Shown in pieces: positions 11,481-23,799 of a DNA stretch of 64,000 nucleotides. The stretch comes from Delphinus delphis (Eukaryota > Chordata > Mammalia > Artiodactyla > Delphinidae). The stretch is taken from NCBI RefSeq assembly GCF_949987515.2, contig NC_082692.2:91025488-91089487 (forward strand). The letters run 5' to 3'. A model generated the notes under the pieces. It did no database searches, was not told the origin of the DNA, and saw only the letters and a program-made list of their open reading frames with translations. Made by a program: the position numbers and the translations under genes. The first letter of the stretch is position 1, and every line of letters starts with the position of its first letter.

Positions 11481-12189
11481 TTTTTCTGGCCGGATCAGCA
11501 ACTGGATGCAGTAACTGATTTTTGCAGGTGTCATGTAATGAAAAGAGAAAGATCATATACACTGGAGGGAAGTGACATGTTTGTGGCAAGGATGTTATTA
11601 GGATGGAGGACGTTGGGGCATGTTTATAGCCTGAGGGGAATCACACCGAGGTAAAGAAGGAGTTAACAATGTAAGAGAGGGGAGGTATTCTCAAGGAGAC
11701 AGGAGGTGTCAGACCTGAAATCAATTGTGGGAAAGAAGGATGAACCTGTCTCCTCTGACTGTGGGGAGGAAGGGAGGGTAGGTGAGGGCACAGAGAAACG
11801 TGTGAAAGAGGGAGTTGAGGAATTTCATGGAATATGGCCTTGACCATGATCTCCATAAAATGAGAGTCAAGGTCGTCTTATGAAAGTGTGGCCATGGGAG
11901 GTGCTTGTGTGCTTGTGTGCTTCAGAGAGAAAGATGCCTAGACCGTCATCTATGGTCAATGTGATAGCAATTAGATAAGATTTGGACTGTGCTTTTTATG
12001 TTTTCTGTTGCTTCCACACACATTGACTTTCCCATATATTGATTTGCTCTAAAGGGTTTTATTCCCAAAGAGGCGGTTTGTTCCAAAGGGTGCATAAAAT
12101 TGTTACAGAAAAAATGAAACTGCCTGCTCTTAACACCGAGAAAAATGTTTTTCAGCTGAATTCAATATGTTCTGACTCAGAAAAAACAA

Positions 12190-12697
12190 TGCACTTTAAA
12201 ATTATTCTTCCCCTTTCTCGTTTACTCAAGGACTCTCACACCTTTAGTCACCCCTGTTCTTTCCTTCGTCATCACACTTTCCTTCCGCTTTCACTTTCTG
12301 TTGCATCGTTCTAGTCAGCGTATCTTCATCTTCCTCATCTACCTCCTCCCATGGCTTGAAACTCCATCTGTACTAACAGCTCCCGAATGTACATCTTCAG
12401 TCTAGGATTGAGCAATTTGGGCTTGACATGCCCCAAAGAGAACTCATTCCAGCCTCCAACCTCCACCCTAAAACCTATTCTTCCTCTGCTTACCCCATCT
12501 CCCTCTGGTTGTTCCAGCCAGAAACCTAGAAATCATCTTTGATTTTCCTCTTCCAACGTCCCACATATCCAATGCATTAGTAAATTTTGGTAATTCTCCT
12601 TCCAGAGAATATATAGAATCTATCTCCTTTCCATCTGCTTTGTCTGTGCCCTAGTCCAACCACCATCATCTCTTGTTGGATTATTCCGGTAGCCTCC
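12190..12697 (+). mobile_element. L2 LINE, coding-strand part (left)
   Basis: GCCAGAAACCTAGAAATCAT, CCCACATATCCAATGCATTA, CCACCATCATCTCTTGTTGG and GGTAGCCTCC are consecutive landmarks of the L2 ORF2 3' region. It continues at 13057 after an inserted LTR. Confidence 0.7.
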
Positions 12698-13056
12698 GTC
12701 TTAGTCCATTTGAGCTACTATAACAAAAACACTGTAGACTGGGTGGCTTAAACAACAAACACTTATTTCTCACAGTTCTGGAGTCTCTGGGAAGTCCAAG
12801 ATCAATGTGTCTGCAGATTCAGTGTCTGGTGAGGGCCTGCTTCCTGGTTCATAGACAGCGGTCTTCTCTAACCTCATGTGGCAGAAAGACGGAGGGAGGT
12901 CTCTAGGGTCTCTTAATAGGGTGTTAGTCCCATTCATGAGGGCTTCGCCTCATGACCTAATCATCTTCCAAAGCCCCACCTGCTGATGCCATCACACTGG
13001 GGGTTTGGATTACAACATATGAATTTCAAGGGGACACAAACAGTCAGTCCATGACA
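12698..13056 (-). mobile_element. MaLR-type solo LTR inserted in L2, antisense
   Basis: Antisense landmarks in order: TAGTCCATTTGAGCTACTAT, GACTGGGTGGCTTAAACAAC, TTCTCACAGTTCTGGAGTCT, GGTGAGGGCCTGCTTCCTGG, TCATGACCTAATCATCTTCC and CATATGAATTTCAAGGGGAC. It is about 360 bp and nearly complete, with no internal provirus. It is an endogenous LTR relic. Confidence 0.72.
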
Positions 13057-13535
13057 TCCCCTAACCAGTTGCCCTGTACCGTACTCACCCCCTTCCAGCC
13101 CGCTCCCTGTACCAAGGCCACGATGGTCTTTTTGAAACATAATTCAGATCTTATCACTAACCCTTAAGACAGAAGCTGCTGACCAGGACCTTAAAGGCAC
13201 TGCACGATCTGGTTCCTTATTGTATTATTTTTTTTTCAATATCCTCCCCTTCACTAATCAAAGTGGCAAAATATCTAAGACCGTGTGTATCTTGTTTTTC
13301 CTTAGATCTCCAGTGCCTGCTTTCCTCTTCAATTCCTCCTTGCATTTTTCTGAATTTGAGGTTACATACTTATGTCTGTTATACCTATTATCTATCTTCC
13401 CAGACTGGTGTGTAAGCTAGGTAGGACCGGACCTGGTTTCATTCACCACTGTTTATCCAGCACTAGTACAGGAATAGTGCTGAGGAGTTGCATCAGTAAT
13501 TGTTGAATAAATGGAGAAAAGAATCAGTAAACTTA
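13057..13535 (+). mobile_element. L2 LINE, 3' part (right)
   Basis: It resumes with TAACCAGTTGCCCTG and then CACTGCACGATCTGG. It runs to the L2 end with GTGCTGAGGAGTTGC and a TGTTGAATAAATG motif. Together with 12190-12697 it makes one long L2 of about 1 kb. Confidence 0.65.
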
Positions 13536-13539
13536 CAGT

Positions 13540-15620
13540 GTACCTCATTTCACAAAGGATTTGAGGCTGCTTTAAAAAAATACAAGCAATAGAAAAGATA
13601 AAAGTTAGTAATTTAGAGATTGGGAATAATGGGAAATCAGTAGAAAACAAAAACGTCAGAAGTGAAATTAGTACGTGGAAACACATTCTGTATAATTCAC
13701 AGACTTGGCTGTACCTGTCTTACTACCTAAGCAAAGAGAAACATAATTAGTTAAAAGAACTGTAGTATTTGTAAAATTTAAAGTACTTGTTTTGCCTGAT
13801 AGTGAAATCTTAGAAGAATATTCCCCGTGAGACACAATTGCTATAGTAGATACAAGATTTCATAGATGTGCCTTATATTTTTTATACATTTGTCAAGTTA
13901 TGTAGTGATAATAGGCAAGTTGGTAAATTCAGTTCTGCGAGATGGGGCCAAGAATGAATGAATGAATAGTTAATTTATTATTCTTTTTAAATGGAGAGGC
14001 TCGACCCAAGGGTAAAGATTTAAGCATCTACAGCAGTATTTTTCAAAGCTAGTTCTTGGGGTGGGGGGTGGTGTGTGACACATTTTATATAAAGCAGTAT
14101 TCTGTGATCAAGCAAGTATAATGTCTATATTTCAAACCTTCTCAGAGCCTTTACTATGCTATTTGCACTGAGAATCTCCAAGAATTGTGCTTCCCAAACT
14201 TACTTGGAATTGAATCTTATGACACAGAATACCTTAAGGGGCTGGGGCTTCAGGGGGAAAAAAACTGTGGAAAACTTTCATCTAAATGAGTGTGTGGGTT
14301 CATTTACTTTAGAAATTCCATCATTAATTGTAATGGTCAGAATTTTAATAAAGGTGGGTTAGAATAAATTTCAAGATTGTAATTACTGTCAAGAATATGA
14401 GATGCAGCTCTTCTGTTACCAGTTTTGTGTTATCCATTTAGACCAGGCCTATGCTATAAAATAAGTCAAGAGAATCATTAAGACCAATGGCAGAATGCTA
14501 CTTTCAGGATGGTATGCAGATGCGGGTGGACAGGGATTCTAGCATGACTCTTCCAGTCCACAGTGTCAAAGATGGAAAAAGCTTGGTAAAAGCTACAGAT
14601 ACTTGCAAGTGTTTCCTGACGTATTTTTCCACAAGGGTGTTAGTTGTTACAATGAATAGCTGTGTCAAAAGCAGACCAGCTCTGTCTATGTGGAATAAAA
14701 GCATGAATGACTCAAGCCTACAATTAACCAAAGGAGAGCAGGGCTTTATTCCTAGTTATTTCCTAGCTGAAAGTTCGAGCACCGTTCAGGAATATGCAGC
14801 AACTTCTTAGCGTTTCATCATCTTCCTTTTTAATTTGGCATCCAGCAGTGTATGTTGATTAGTAAATACTTGGTTACAAAGACATAGATATTATTCAGAT
14901 TATTATATTATACAGTTTTAGAATCCTAGATATTTATATTGGCCACAAACAGTTGCCTACCAATTGGCTTGAAAGTGTTTGCTTTACCCAGAAGGAATGC
15001 CCACTTTGCCTACAGATGTATGCATTTGTATATGTGATTATATAACAGTGGAATTGTGGTACCATTGTTTTTAAAAAACCCATTGGTAAGTTATTCCTCA
15101 GAAGTTCTTAGTATTTAATTCCTAATTACTTTTACCTTTGTCCTTCAAACAGGCATAGTCACAAGGCAAGAACACGGCCTAAAGAAAAGTGGATTTTGTT
15201 TTGTTTTGCTTTGTTTTGTTTTAGTTTTGCCCCGCACCTTCAAACACTCACAGAAACATCACACCTGGTTTATTAATTTTATATTAACATCAACATTATG
15301 AGGTAACTAGAGTAGAAATTGTACTTTTCCATTTTATTACTGGGAGCACTAGAGCACAGAGTAAAAAAAAGAAAGAATCCAAGTAGTAGAATTTTAGAGC
15401 TAAGAGTAGTATCCAGTTGAGAACTTCTTAAACTAAATCCTCCTCTATAATACCATGTTCGTTTGCTTTCTAATAATTATTCAAAGCCAAGACCCATGAT
15501 GTTGCTGACGGAGCTTTTATCATTTCTGCTTCTCTATAAGGCCATTTAATATTTAGTTCTGAATTTATAATGTGTTTTGTTTTCTTTGACTACTGAGCTC
15601 TTAAGCACTTATCAAAAATG
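13540..15620. other. Intronic sequence with minor repeats
   Basis: 14018-14275 may be a hAT remnant (CAGTATTTTTCAAAGCTAG; TGCTTCCCAAACTTACTTGG). A (TTTTG)n run lies at 15190-15228. The rest shows nothing recognised. An open frame of about 107 codons at 14487-14810 has no splice-site or family support. Confidence 0.4.
15190..15228. repeat. (TTTTG)n simple repeat
   Basis: Seven or so imperfect TTTTG units. Confidence 0.85.
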
Positions 15621-15625
15621 AAGCA

Positions 15626-15835
15626 GGGCTTCCCTGGTGGCGCAATGGTTGAGAGTCCGCCTGCCGATAAAGGGGACACGGGTTCGTGCCCTGGTCTGGG
15701 AAGATCCCACATGCCACGGAGCGGCTGGGCCCGTGAGCCATGGCCGCTGGGCCTGCGCGTCCGGAGCCTGTGCTCCGCAGCGGGAGAGGCCACAACAGTG
15801 AGAGGCCCGCATACCGTAAATAAATAAATAAGCAA
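15626..15835 (+). mobile_element. CHR-2-type SINE
   Basis: GGGCTTCCCTGGTGGCGCAA head, A box TGGCGCAATGG, B box GGTTCGTGCCC, body GAGCCATGGCCGCTGGGCC, GGAGAGGCCACAACAGTGAG, and a tail of (TAAA)n. It is about 210 bp, the full length of the short whale form. No convincing TSD is seen beyond a short AAGCA-like match. Confidence 0.93.
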
Positions 15836-16402
15836 AGCAAAACGTATACAAACTTGGTATAAAAGAATAGTTTCAAAGTTTTCAGTGATGACCTTCATCC
15901 TTATTTAAGGCCACTTATTTGAGGCCACTGAATTGAAATAAAAATATAATATGAACACTCCCTTTAAGTTTGCTGGAAGCTTGTATAAGACCAGTATCTT
16001 AGGTTAGGTATTCTGGGAACAAACTCTGAGCTGGAGAGTTGCATGCAGAAGGGAAGCTAGGAAGGTACTAGGCAGACAGAAAAGCTGCCCTACTGTGTGG
16101 TCACAGTTGAGGCTTCAGCCAACCCCACTGGGAGCTTTGGAACTGGAATTGCCCCTCAGAGGTGTCCCATCTTGAGGCTGGGGGGACTGGTCTTTGAAAC
16201 CCTGGATCAGCTAGTTATGAGCTTCAGGCCACCACCTGGAAGGGAGAGGGCTAATTTTGGTGTAGACAGTCCCCCACTGCAGAGGGCAGTTCAGTGAGGG
16301 ACACAGCTGTGAGCCATCAACAAACAAGTCTCTTAGGCAGTGCAGGAGAAGAGTGTGCATTGGCCCTGAGGCGGGAATCTAGGTAGAGTGCACTTCTGTA
16401 TA

Positions 16403-16632
16403 CAGTTGACCCTTCCACACAGGTTTGAACTGCTCAGGTCCACTTATAAGTGGATTTTTTCTCAATAGTACAGTACTGCACAATCTGAGGTTGTTTGAAT
16501 CTGGATGCAGAACGGAAATACACTGCAGATATGGGGAGCCTCATATACAGAGGGCTGCCTATAAGTTATATGCAGACTTTTGGCTGCGGAGTGTCAGCGC
16601 CCCTAACCCTCGTGTTGTTCAAGGGTCAGCAG
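16403..16632 (+). mobile_element. Tigger/MER2-type DNA transposon, internally deleted
   Basis: Terminal inverted repeats CAGTTGACCCTT and AAGGGTCAGCAG are flanked by TA on both sides (16401-16402 and 16633-16634), the Tc1/mariner-pogo target. It is about 230 bp with no transposase and is a non-autonomous derivative. Confidence 0.88.
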
Positions 16633-16639
16633 TAATGAT

Positions 16640-17090
16640 AAGAACTGTCACTTATCATGGGAGGAATGCTTGGAACTCTTCATCATCAAAAATATGTCTT
16701 ATGTTAGCCAATCGGTCTTACATAGGAGGCTCGGAAGAACCTGCTCTGCGTTTCGTCATGGTCAAAGCCTAAGTTGAAACTGATGGAGAGTCTTTCCTGA
16801 ATGGGAAACAACACATGAATCCTCTGCCTGATTATATCTTTCCAACCCTTTCCTCAAAAGGCAGATTCAGGGAGTCACCTACACGGTATCGCCTTTTCCA
16901 TACACTTGGGGACTCTCTCTCCTCTGAATTATTTTCTTCTTCTCTCCCACAGACTCCTCTGTCTCTTAAAACCCTCTGTGTGCTTCCACCTCCCTATCTC
17001 TACCTCTCTTCCTTGACTTTTGTCTGAGATTGTCAGTCATTTCATTTCATTTTTTCCTTCCATGATGAAGGTGTAGAAGATTTATGATCC
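16640..17090. other. Intronic sequence, nothing recognised
   Basis: Open reading stretches here lack splice sites or family matches. 16010-16400 to the left of the Tigger is also unassigned; it may be part of an old LTR. Confidence 0.4.
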
Positions 17091-17095
17091 ATATA

Positions 17096-17194
17096 GAAGG
17101 AGGAAGAAAGGAAGAAAATCAGGAGGGAGGGTAAAAGGAAGGGAGGGAAGGAGAGAGGGAGGGAGGGAAGGAAGGGAGGGAGGCGGGAGGGGGA
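17096..17194 (+). repeat. Purine-rich GGAA/GGGA tract with G-quadruplex motif
   Basis: Nearly all purine over about 100 nt. From 17157 to 17193 there are seven G-runs of at least three with loops of 1, 1, 6, 1, 4 and 1 nt, satisfying G3+N1-7 more than once. The G-rich strand is the sense strand of the contactin gene, so the motif would also be in the pre-mRNA. Confidence 0.85.
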
Positions 17195-17199
17195 GCAAA

Positions 17200-18555
17200 C
17201 CTTAATCCAACTTTTACACTGGACCAGTAAGAGCACCTTTTGGCCTAGTGCCTGTGATTTTTTTATGCAAATAATGAAAACTTTCTGTGCTTTGAGTTGC
17301 ATGAGAAAAGACCCCTTTAGTTAGCCTAACTTGACGCATGCCCTTGCCCAGAAGGTGCATATGTGGCAAGCCTAAAAAAGAAAGTTTTTTAAAAAAAAAA
17401 AACACTTATATACAAATATGACTTCATGTATTCATTTGAATTGATCTTGGAATTTTCAAAAGTGAGGTAGAAGATTTGAATGCTGGAACTATTCTCTGTA
17501 ACTTATATATGCAAATAGGAGTAAGTACATTATGTGTAGGGTCCAGAGATCCCCCTGTTTTCTTTGAAGGGTGGATATCTTTTCATGTAACTAGTGTCAT
17601 CTCTGATTATGAGAATTTTAGGGTTAGATGAAGCCTTAGAGATCAATAGGCCAGTGGTTTTCAATCTATTTCTACCCCGCTGCGTACCTGTGGGCTGCAA
17701 CATATTCCTACTGCTTGAAATGGTTCATCACACCCTGATTATGGGAGGAACAGGGGATGGAAAGCAATGGACGGAGGGAGCCCAGGAGCATATGATAGAT
17801 AAGAATCTCAGGCAGGGCATGATTTGAAAAAAATCCCTCCAGAATATGCTATCATGCATGGCTTCCCAATCTATGGGAATCACTGGTTCCCTAGCACCAG
17901 CACTTTTGATCTACATTTATGAGAACTCAGGGGTTAGGTGACTCATAGCAGGTCCCACAACTAACTGTTGGCACATACATTGCTCATGTAATAGTGTGTC
18001 CAAACTAGAGAAACCCCTTCCCATTCTTGGTTTGGTGTTAAAACTTTATAGCAAGAGTAGGATTTAGAATCCCAGAAAGATACCATCAGAAGATCCCAAA
18101 AGTCATCTAGCCAAGATTCAATGAATTCAGCTTGCAGGAAGGTTTTCTTTGGCAAACACATGACATTATCCAGCATTATGTTTACATTTTTAAATTAGAT
18201 TCTATCCATTAAAATTTGGAATATGTCATGTAAATCAAATTTCTGATTTATTTTTGAAAAAACTAGATGATCTATATCAGCCAGCCTGCATTTCTATAGC
18301 TGAGCTGGCCAAAGGTGAGAAACAATTATCCTTTTAGCAAGGGCATGAAATCTTCTGTTAGCCACACGACCCTCGTACCCCATATTAAGATGTAATGTCA
18401 GTTGGCCATTTATCACTGCTGTTGAATTATTGTTTTTCTTACAGTAGACTTAAAATAAAAGTAATATATTGATGGTATCTATTTCTCTATCAAAAATGGG
18501 AAAAAGAAAGCTTGGCCAAAAAGGCCACACATTTCAAAAAAAAAAAAAGAAAAAG
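17200..18555. other. Intronic sequence with poly(A) runs
   Basis: A-runs lie near 17389-17402 and 18536-18550. A CAGTGGTTTTCAATCTATTT motif near 17651 may be a hAT terminus. Nothing else is recognised. Confidence 0.4.
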
Positions 18556-18559
18556 AGTG

Positions 18560-19260
18560 TGTTTTCTTATGCTCATAATTAAACTCTTGTTTTCAAATAG
18601 AAGCAGAGTGTATCATGAAAACATTCTCACAAACTTGGTCTGTGTATATTACCCACCTAAACCCTATAGGTAATGGCATCTGTAAATCTAGATCTAGTTC
18701 TGTCCCTTTATGTTAGCAGTGATAATTTGGAGGAAGAAGATGGTTTGGAATCCCTGAGACGAGCCGAAGAAGGCTGGACAAGAATCTGCTTCCTGCTGTC
18801 TAGCACAGTGTTGTTTTTATTTTCCCATGAATGGTTAAATAATAGAATCTCTGTATTTTGTCTTCCCTGGTGATTCTGCTAATCCACAGGTGTTTTTTTC
18901 CTCCTCTTTTTGTCTTCGTTCCCTCTGTCATACTGACATGCGTGACAGGTTGTCAATTATCCGTGTTTCCAGAGTGCATTAAAATTTGAACGTGAAACCT
19001 AGAGTCAGACCTCTCTTCCGTTATAGATATCAGGCATCTAACAACACCCCAGGTGAGGGTTTTTTCGGCTGTTTTTCCTGAGCAGCTGATTGTCAGCCTA
19101 ACTTATTGCCTGATTGATAAAAAAGAGAATTAAACTTGCCTTTTAAATAGGAAATTATTCTATTCTAACATTATTGCTCATGTTAAACTCCTGTGCCATT
19201 AAAGCTGTCTCTTTTAAATGGATGGGCCCTGGGTGCATTGTTTATTCAATTTAATTGTAG
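18560..19260. promoter_or_regulatory. Candidate conserved non-coding element (speculative)
   Basis: About 700 bp free of recognisable repeats, with several homeodomain-type words (TAATTA, TTAATTG, CAATTAAA) and balanced composition around 19080-19250. This is inference from appearance only; no conservation could be measured. Confidence 0.2.
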
Positions 19261-19264
19261 GAAG

Positions 19265-20228
19265 AAAAAAAAAAAAAACCTCATACAAGGGAAATGGTTG
19301 TTTGAACTGGTTTTTACCAGTCACAAGCCTTGTGAATGAGTGTCCAATTAAATAGTGGCTCGCTAGGACTGGTATAATAGTAACATCTGTTATCTTAATT
19401 AAACAAGTTACTATATAAAGGAGCTTTCCTGGCTCACCTTAGAGTAGGTTCTGACCTAGAAACTCTACAAAGTCTTGTTCTCTTTGGGGGATTTGGTTGT
19501 GGGTCGTGTTCCCAGTTGGTCCCATTATGTTGTAGACCTGACAGGCTCTGTGATCTGCAAACGTACACATTTGTTCGAGCCCACAGAGCCCAGGGATAGG
19601 AAGGAACTGAAGTTCATGATGCAAAGTGGAACAAATAAGGAAGAACCCTCAGCAGGAGTGCTTCGTTTTCACTCTGCTCTACTTGGATTTTAGGACTTGG
19701 AGGGAGATGGGGGGCGGTAAGTGATGGAAAAGGGAAAATTATCAAGTATGTATTGACTCTTCCTTAGTGCCAGGACCAAGGAACACCCTTACCTTCAGGC
19801 ATGGAGCCACGGTTCTGTATCTGTATCTTAGAGATCCAAAATGCTCTGAAAACAGAAGAGTTTGTTTGTTTTCCTTTCTTCTTCTCTTATTTGTCTATTT
19901 TTGGCAGTTTTGTAGCAAACTCATCTGGTGGCAAAATCAAACTGAGGCTATAGACTTTTTTTTTAATCTTCTGTTTGTTTTGTTTTTTTATCTTGTGTTT
20001 AATTGCAGAAATTGTGTTTAAATCATGTATTGGATGGTTAGATGCCACATCAGACTTTTGGGGGAATGTTACCTACAATAAACTACGTGCCATAGTATGA
20101 TTCTTAATATTAGAAATCCTGAATTCTAAAACACAGCTTTCCCTGAGGATTTTTGGTTTATGTACTAGACCATTGTAAAGAAGATCTAATAAACTGAGAC
20201 TCAGTGATATTAAGCATCGTGCTCAAGG
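19265..20228. other. Intronic sequence, nothing recognised
   Basis: AT-rich, with a poly(A) run near 19266 and T-rich stretches near 19958-19990. No family match was recognised. Confidence 0.4.
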
Positions 20229-20230
20229 TA

Positions 20231-20517
20231 CAGGTGTACCTTGTTTTATTGCATTTTGCAGATACTGCGTTTTTTTACAAACGGAAGGTTTGTGGCAAGC
20301 CTGCATCAAGCAAGTCTGCTGGTGCCGTTTTTCCAACAGCATTTGCTTACTTCTGTGTCACATTTTGGTAAATGTCGCAATATTTCAAACTTTTTCGTTA
20401 TATTTGTGATGATGATCTGTGATCAGTGATCTTTGATGTTACCACTTGCTGAAGGCTGAGATGAGGTTAACATTTTTTAGCAACAAAGTATTTTTATATT
20501 TTGAGGTATGTACATTT
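20231..20517 (+). mobile_element. Tigger1-type DNA transposon, 3' end missing
   Basis: It starts right after TA with CAGGTGTACCTTGTTTTATT. The text GATACTGCGTTTTTTTACAA, TTTTTCCAACAGCATTTGCT and TCACATTTTGGTAAATGTCG follows the Tigger1 5' end. After an internal deletion it jumps to TTAACATTTTTTAGCAA and GAGGTATGTACATTT. No transposase coding capacity remains. Confidence 0.82.
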
Positions 20518-20524
20518 GCCAGCT

Positions 20525-20720
20525 CTTTCACTTAGTTGTAATCACACTGGATTTGTAAATAGTTTATCAAAGACATCAAGTTCTTCTCTGCCTCAGGGCC
20601 TTTGCACTTGCTCTTCCCTTGGACTGAAGTACACCTCGCTGATCTTCAGTGTCTGGCTTCCTCTTGTCCTACATCTCATCTGACATGCAACTTCTGCAGA
20701 GAGACCTTGTTCCTGTCATG
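20525..20720 (+). mobile_element. L2 LINE fragment
   Basis: TCTGCCTCAGGGCCTTTGCA followed by CTTGCTCTTCCC is a strong L2 landmark. Confidence 0.65.
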
Positions 20721-20724
20721 CAAA

Positions 20725-22235
20725 CCAAAAAGAGTGATGGTAAATTAGGCAGATTTCTCTTGGTTTCATAGATGAGATAACATCAGAAAGAATTCGGATA
20801 TTATGAAAAAAAAGCATAATATCTTTTCAGGAAGTACCTTTTCACATACCATCTCCCTAATTTATTGACCCCAGTACTCTGCCCTCTCTATCCAGTGGAT
20901 GGAGGTATGAGCGGGCACAGCTGAGCCAACCAGATTCTCTCCCTCTTCAGGAATTAGAACTTTCCTATAGGCAGAACGAAGTCAGAGCAGAGTCCTTTGA
21001 TGGCAGCTCCCTGGGGATACTCCTCCTTAGATTCTACTCCCTACTTCCCCAGAGCTACTTACTATTAATTTCTATCCTCTCCAAGACATTTTTGTTCAGT
21101 TTCTTCTCCAGTTTGTAAGCTACTCCATATCCTTCAGATAAGTTCCATAATTTAACCAAGGTCTGTTTTGTTTACTTAAAACCCCGTATCCCTAACTGAT
21201 ATAAGCAAACAGATGGATCATCTGTAACAAGATTTTTTTTTTTCTTTAAATCTGCCTTAGAAAAATAAGAAGCAACCCTTTAATGTCATTTGGGTATTTA
21301 TCTTAGTTCTTAAAAATCATTACACCTTATCCCATTTGAACTAGACAACTTATTATCTTGAATATCTAAAACCTATGAGGGGCAGTTTGAAGCACTGTGC
21401 TTCACAAAGGCATTTGCATTCAACTTAACTAGTTACCATCCTGATTAAGTACGTTGTCCGGGACTAATGGCATTAGTTGAGCATGTGGAGTGGCAGGATT
21501 CCCTGGAATTAAAACAAATGCATGCCCTCCAGAGAGCTCTTTTCTCTAGAAGGAGAGCACGCACTGGAGTGTGACACTGCCCACCGCCATGGGCATGTGC
21601 TCAGCATTCTGGTTCTTACACTGGCATCTGTGAAGTTCTTTGGATGAAACCTGTTGGCTGCCTTTGTGCAGACTCAGGTTGTCTGGCATCTGTATCCTCC
21701 CAGGAAGAATCATTGAACTTCTCTGCTTCATTGATTCTCGCTGAAGGAGATTTGGACAATGGGGTTGAACATGCCAAATGAGTTTGGGAAACCCCTAACA
21801 CATCAGTATCTTGTTATATAAGCATTTTGTGCTCAGCAGTTAGACCTGCCATTGTCTGCGATGATGAGCAGGGTCCCGTCCCAGTGACATCCAGATAGGG
21901 TACTTTGCCCATGTCCGTGCAGTACACTTGAGCCCAGAGATGCTGAAATAGACCCTCTTTCAGCAAAATGAGTGCCCGTTGCCCTGACAGCATTGTGACG
22001 GCATTGGGGCAGAATATCAAAGGCAACATGGGACCCCTCACCTAGACTGTAATTTGAGCCTCCCCAGCACCTTGTGGGTGTGGAGGAAGAAGAGATACTC
22101 CAGTATTCTTGGATGAATTGATTTCAACTCTGCATGGAGACCTTCCTGAATCCCAGGATGGTCTAAATTCCTGTTCTCATAGCTCATGCACTTTTCTTTT
22201 AGAGCATTTGAAGCTTCAGTTAGTGGTTTAGAGTC
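20725..22235. other. Intronic sequence, nothing recognised
   Basis: 21540-22240 has several short minus-strand open frames. None has flanking splice sites in a consistent arrangement or a family match. Confidence 0.4.
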
Positions 22236-22239
22236 CATT

Positions 22240-22355
22240 TCCTACACTAGACTGTAAGCCCCATGAGGACAACATTGCCTGCCTTGGTCATTGTGGTATC
22301 TTAAGTTCTTAACACAGTATTTGGCATGTAATAGATACTAAATGAATATATTTAT
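22240..22355 (+). mobile_element. L2 LINE 3' end
   Basis: AGACTGTAAGCCCCATGAGG ... AACACAGTATTTGGCATGTA ... AAATGAATA is the L2 3' terminus. Confidence 0.65.
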
Positions 22356-22359
22356 TTAT

Positions 22360-23055
22360 AACTTCCCACAAACAAAGTTTCATTCCTTCATGTGTATATC
22401 AGAACAGCAACTGTGACTCATCTCTCTATGACAGTTCCATTTATTTCCTTTCATTGCAACTCTTTTTTTGCAAGAGTCAGAATCGTAATATGTGTGAATG
22501 TATGCCTCTAGTGACTTCACCTTCTAAACACTATTTTAGAAAGTAGTTTTGTTTTGGCATGTGTGGATTTTAACTCCCAAACTCGCCACATATGTCACGG
22601 ATCCCTGTGCTGGGGGCAGTTAGATGACTGGGTGAACTAAAGGACACTTGACAGATTTAACAACAGCTACAGCAAGACCCAGCGGATTTCTAACCCTATA
22701 CCCAGGTGCCTGGTGGGTTCTGGAAGTCACTCAACACAGAAAGGCCTGGCAACCACCCCTGACCTGAAGCCCCAAATCCTGGAGAGAAATCCTACTGCCC
22801 CTGTAATAGGGAGCTTCTACTAAAGCAGAGACAAAAGTCCTCACAAAGAGAGAAGAAAGATAAACAGCATGAGAACTACTTTTTCCCAGAATAGGCTTGT
22901 CTAAAAGCCTTAGGTGGTTTTGCAGATGTACATGGAGCCTGTGTGGGCTCACAGCTTCCCATGTATTTTGAACTCAGTCCCGGAGACTCTCGGAACTTGA
23001 GGCTACTGCAGTGACATGATTTGATATGAAAATGACTAGATTTGGGGAATGGAAT
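22360..23055. other. Intronic sequence, nothing recognised
   Basis: No repeat or exon signature was seen. Confidence 0.4.
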
Positions 23056-23059
23056 CAGT

Positions 23060-23205
23060 GGCCAAGGTTTACCATCTCTGTGGCCTTGAGCAAGTCACTT
23101 AATTTCTTGTCTTTAGAATAGACTTAATAATAAATACCTACAGTGTTCTGGTGAGACTGCATTAAAGGGGAAAGTGCTTTAGAAATGGTAAAGCACTGTG
23201 GAGAT
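23060..23205 (+). mobile_element. MIR SINE, sense
   Basis: TGTGGCCTTGAGCAAGTCAC, TTAATTTCTTG and GTGAGACTGCATTAAAGGGG match the MIR core in order. Confidence 0.72.
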
Positions 23206-23569
23206 TTTATTCTGTAGATTTTAAACCTATACACATTTTTACAAAAATGGCATTCTCTCATACCTGTTTTATAACTTGACTTTTCGATTTAAAACATACA
23301 GTCGATATCATTTCATAATGTAAGTATAGAACATATTTTCATTTCTTTCATTTTTAATGGCTAGATCCTGTGGCATTACGTGATTCTGTCAATTCATTCA
23401 AAATACTTCTAAGTTTTAGGCAACTCAGTATCTTCCTGAGAAATGCTGTTTAACTCACTGAAGTTCACATCAGCCACTTCAAATCTCTAGGATTCTAATG
23501 AGAATTATAATAATAACCTTGGGAACTTTCAAGCAGTCATATTTTGGGCATCTCCACCAACATGACTAC

Positions 23570-23755
23570 AGTAACAGCTAGCATTTTTCAAGTGACTAAT
23601 ATGTGCTAGGTGTATACTTTATATGAATCTCTCCAGAACATCCCAGCTCATTATTATCGTGCTCTTTTACACTTGAAGGAACTGAATGACGCTCATCAGC
23701 GTTAACTAACTTACCCATAGCCTTTTAGATGAGTAAGTGGCAAAAGCATAGTTCA
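23570..23755 (-). mobile_element. MIR SINE, antisense
   Basis: AGCTAGCATTTTTCAAGTGA, ATATGTGCTAGGTGTATAC and GATGAGTAAGTGGC fit the antisense MIR order. Confidence 0.7.
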
Positions 23756-23799
23756 TTTGTAGATTTATTTGACTTCAAAACAACATAAACACCATCATA

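Noticed and set aside
14487..14810. 107-codon + strand open frame
   Set aside because: No splice sites of matching phase, no domain, no promoter or start context, and a length expected by chance in 64 kb.
16425..16772. 115-codon + strand open frame
   Set aside because: It begins inside the Tigger/MER2 element and runs out of it. Chance reading of a non-coding transposon.
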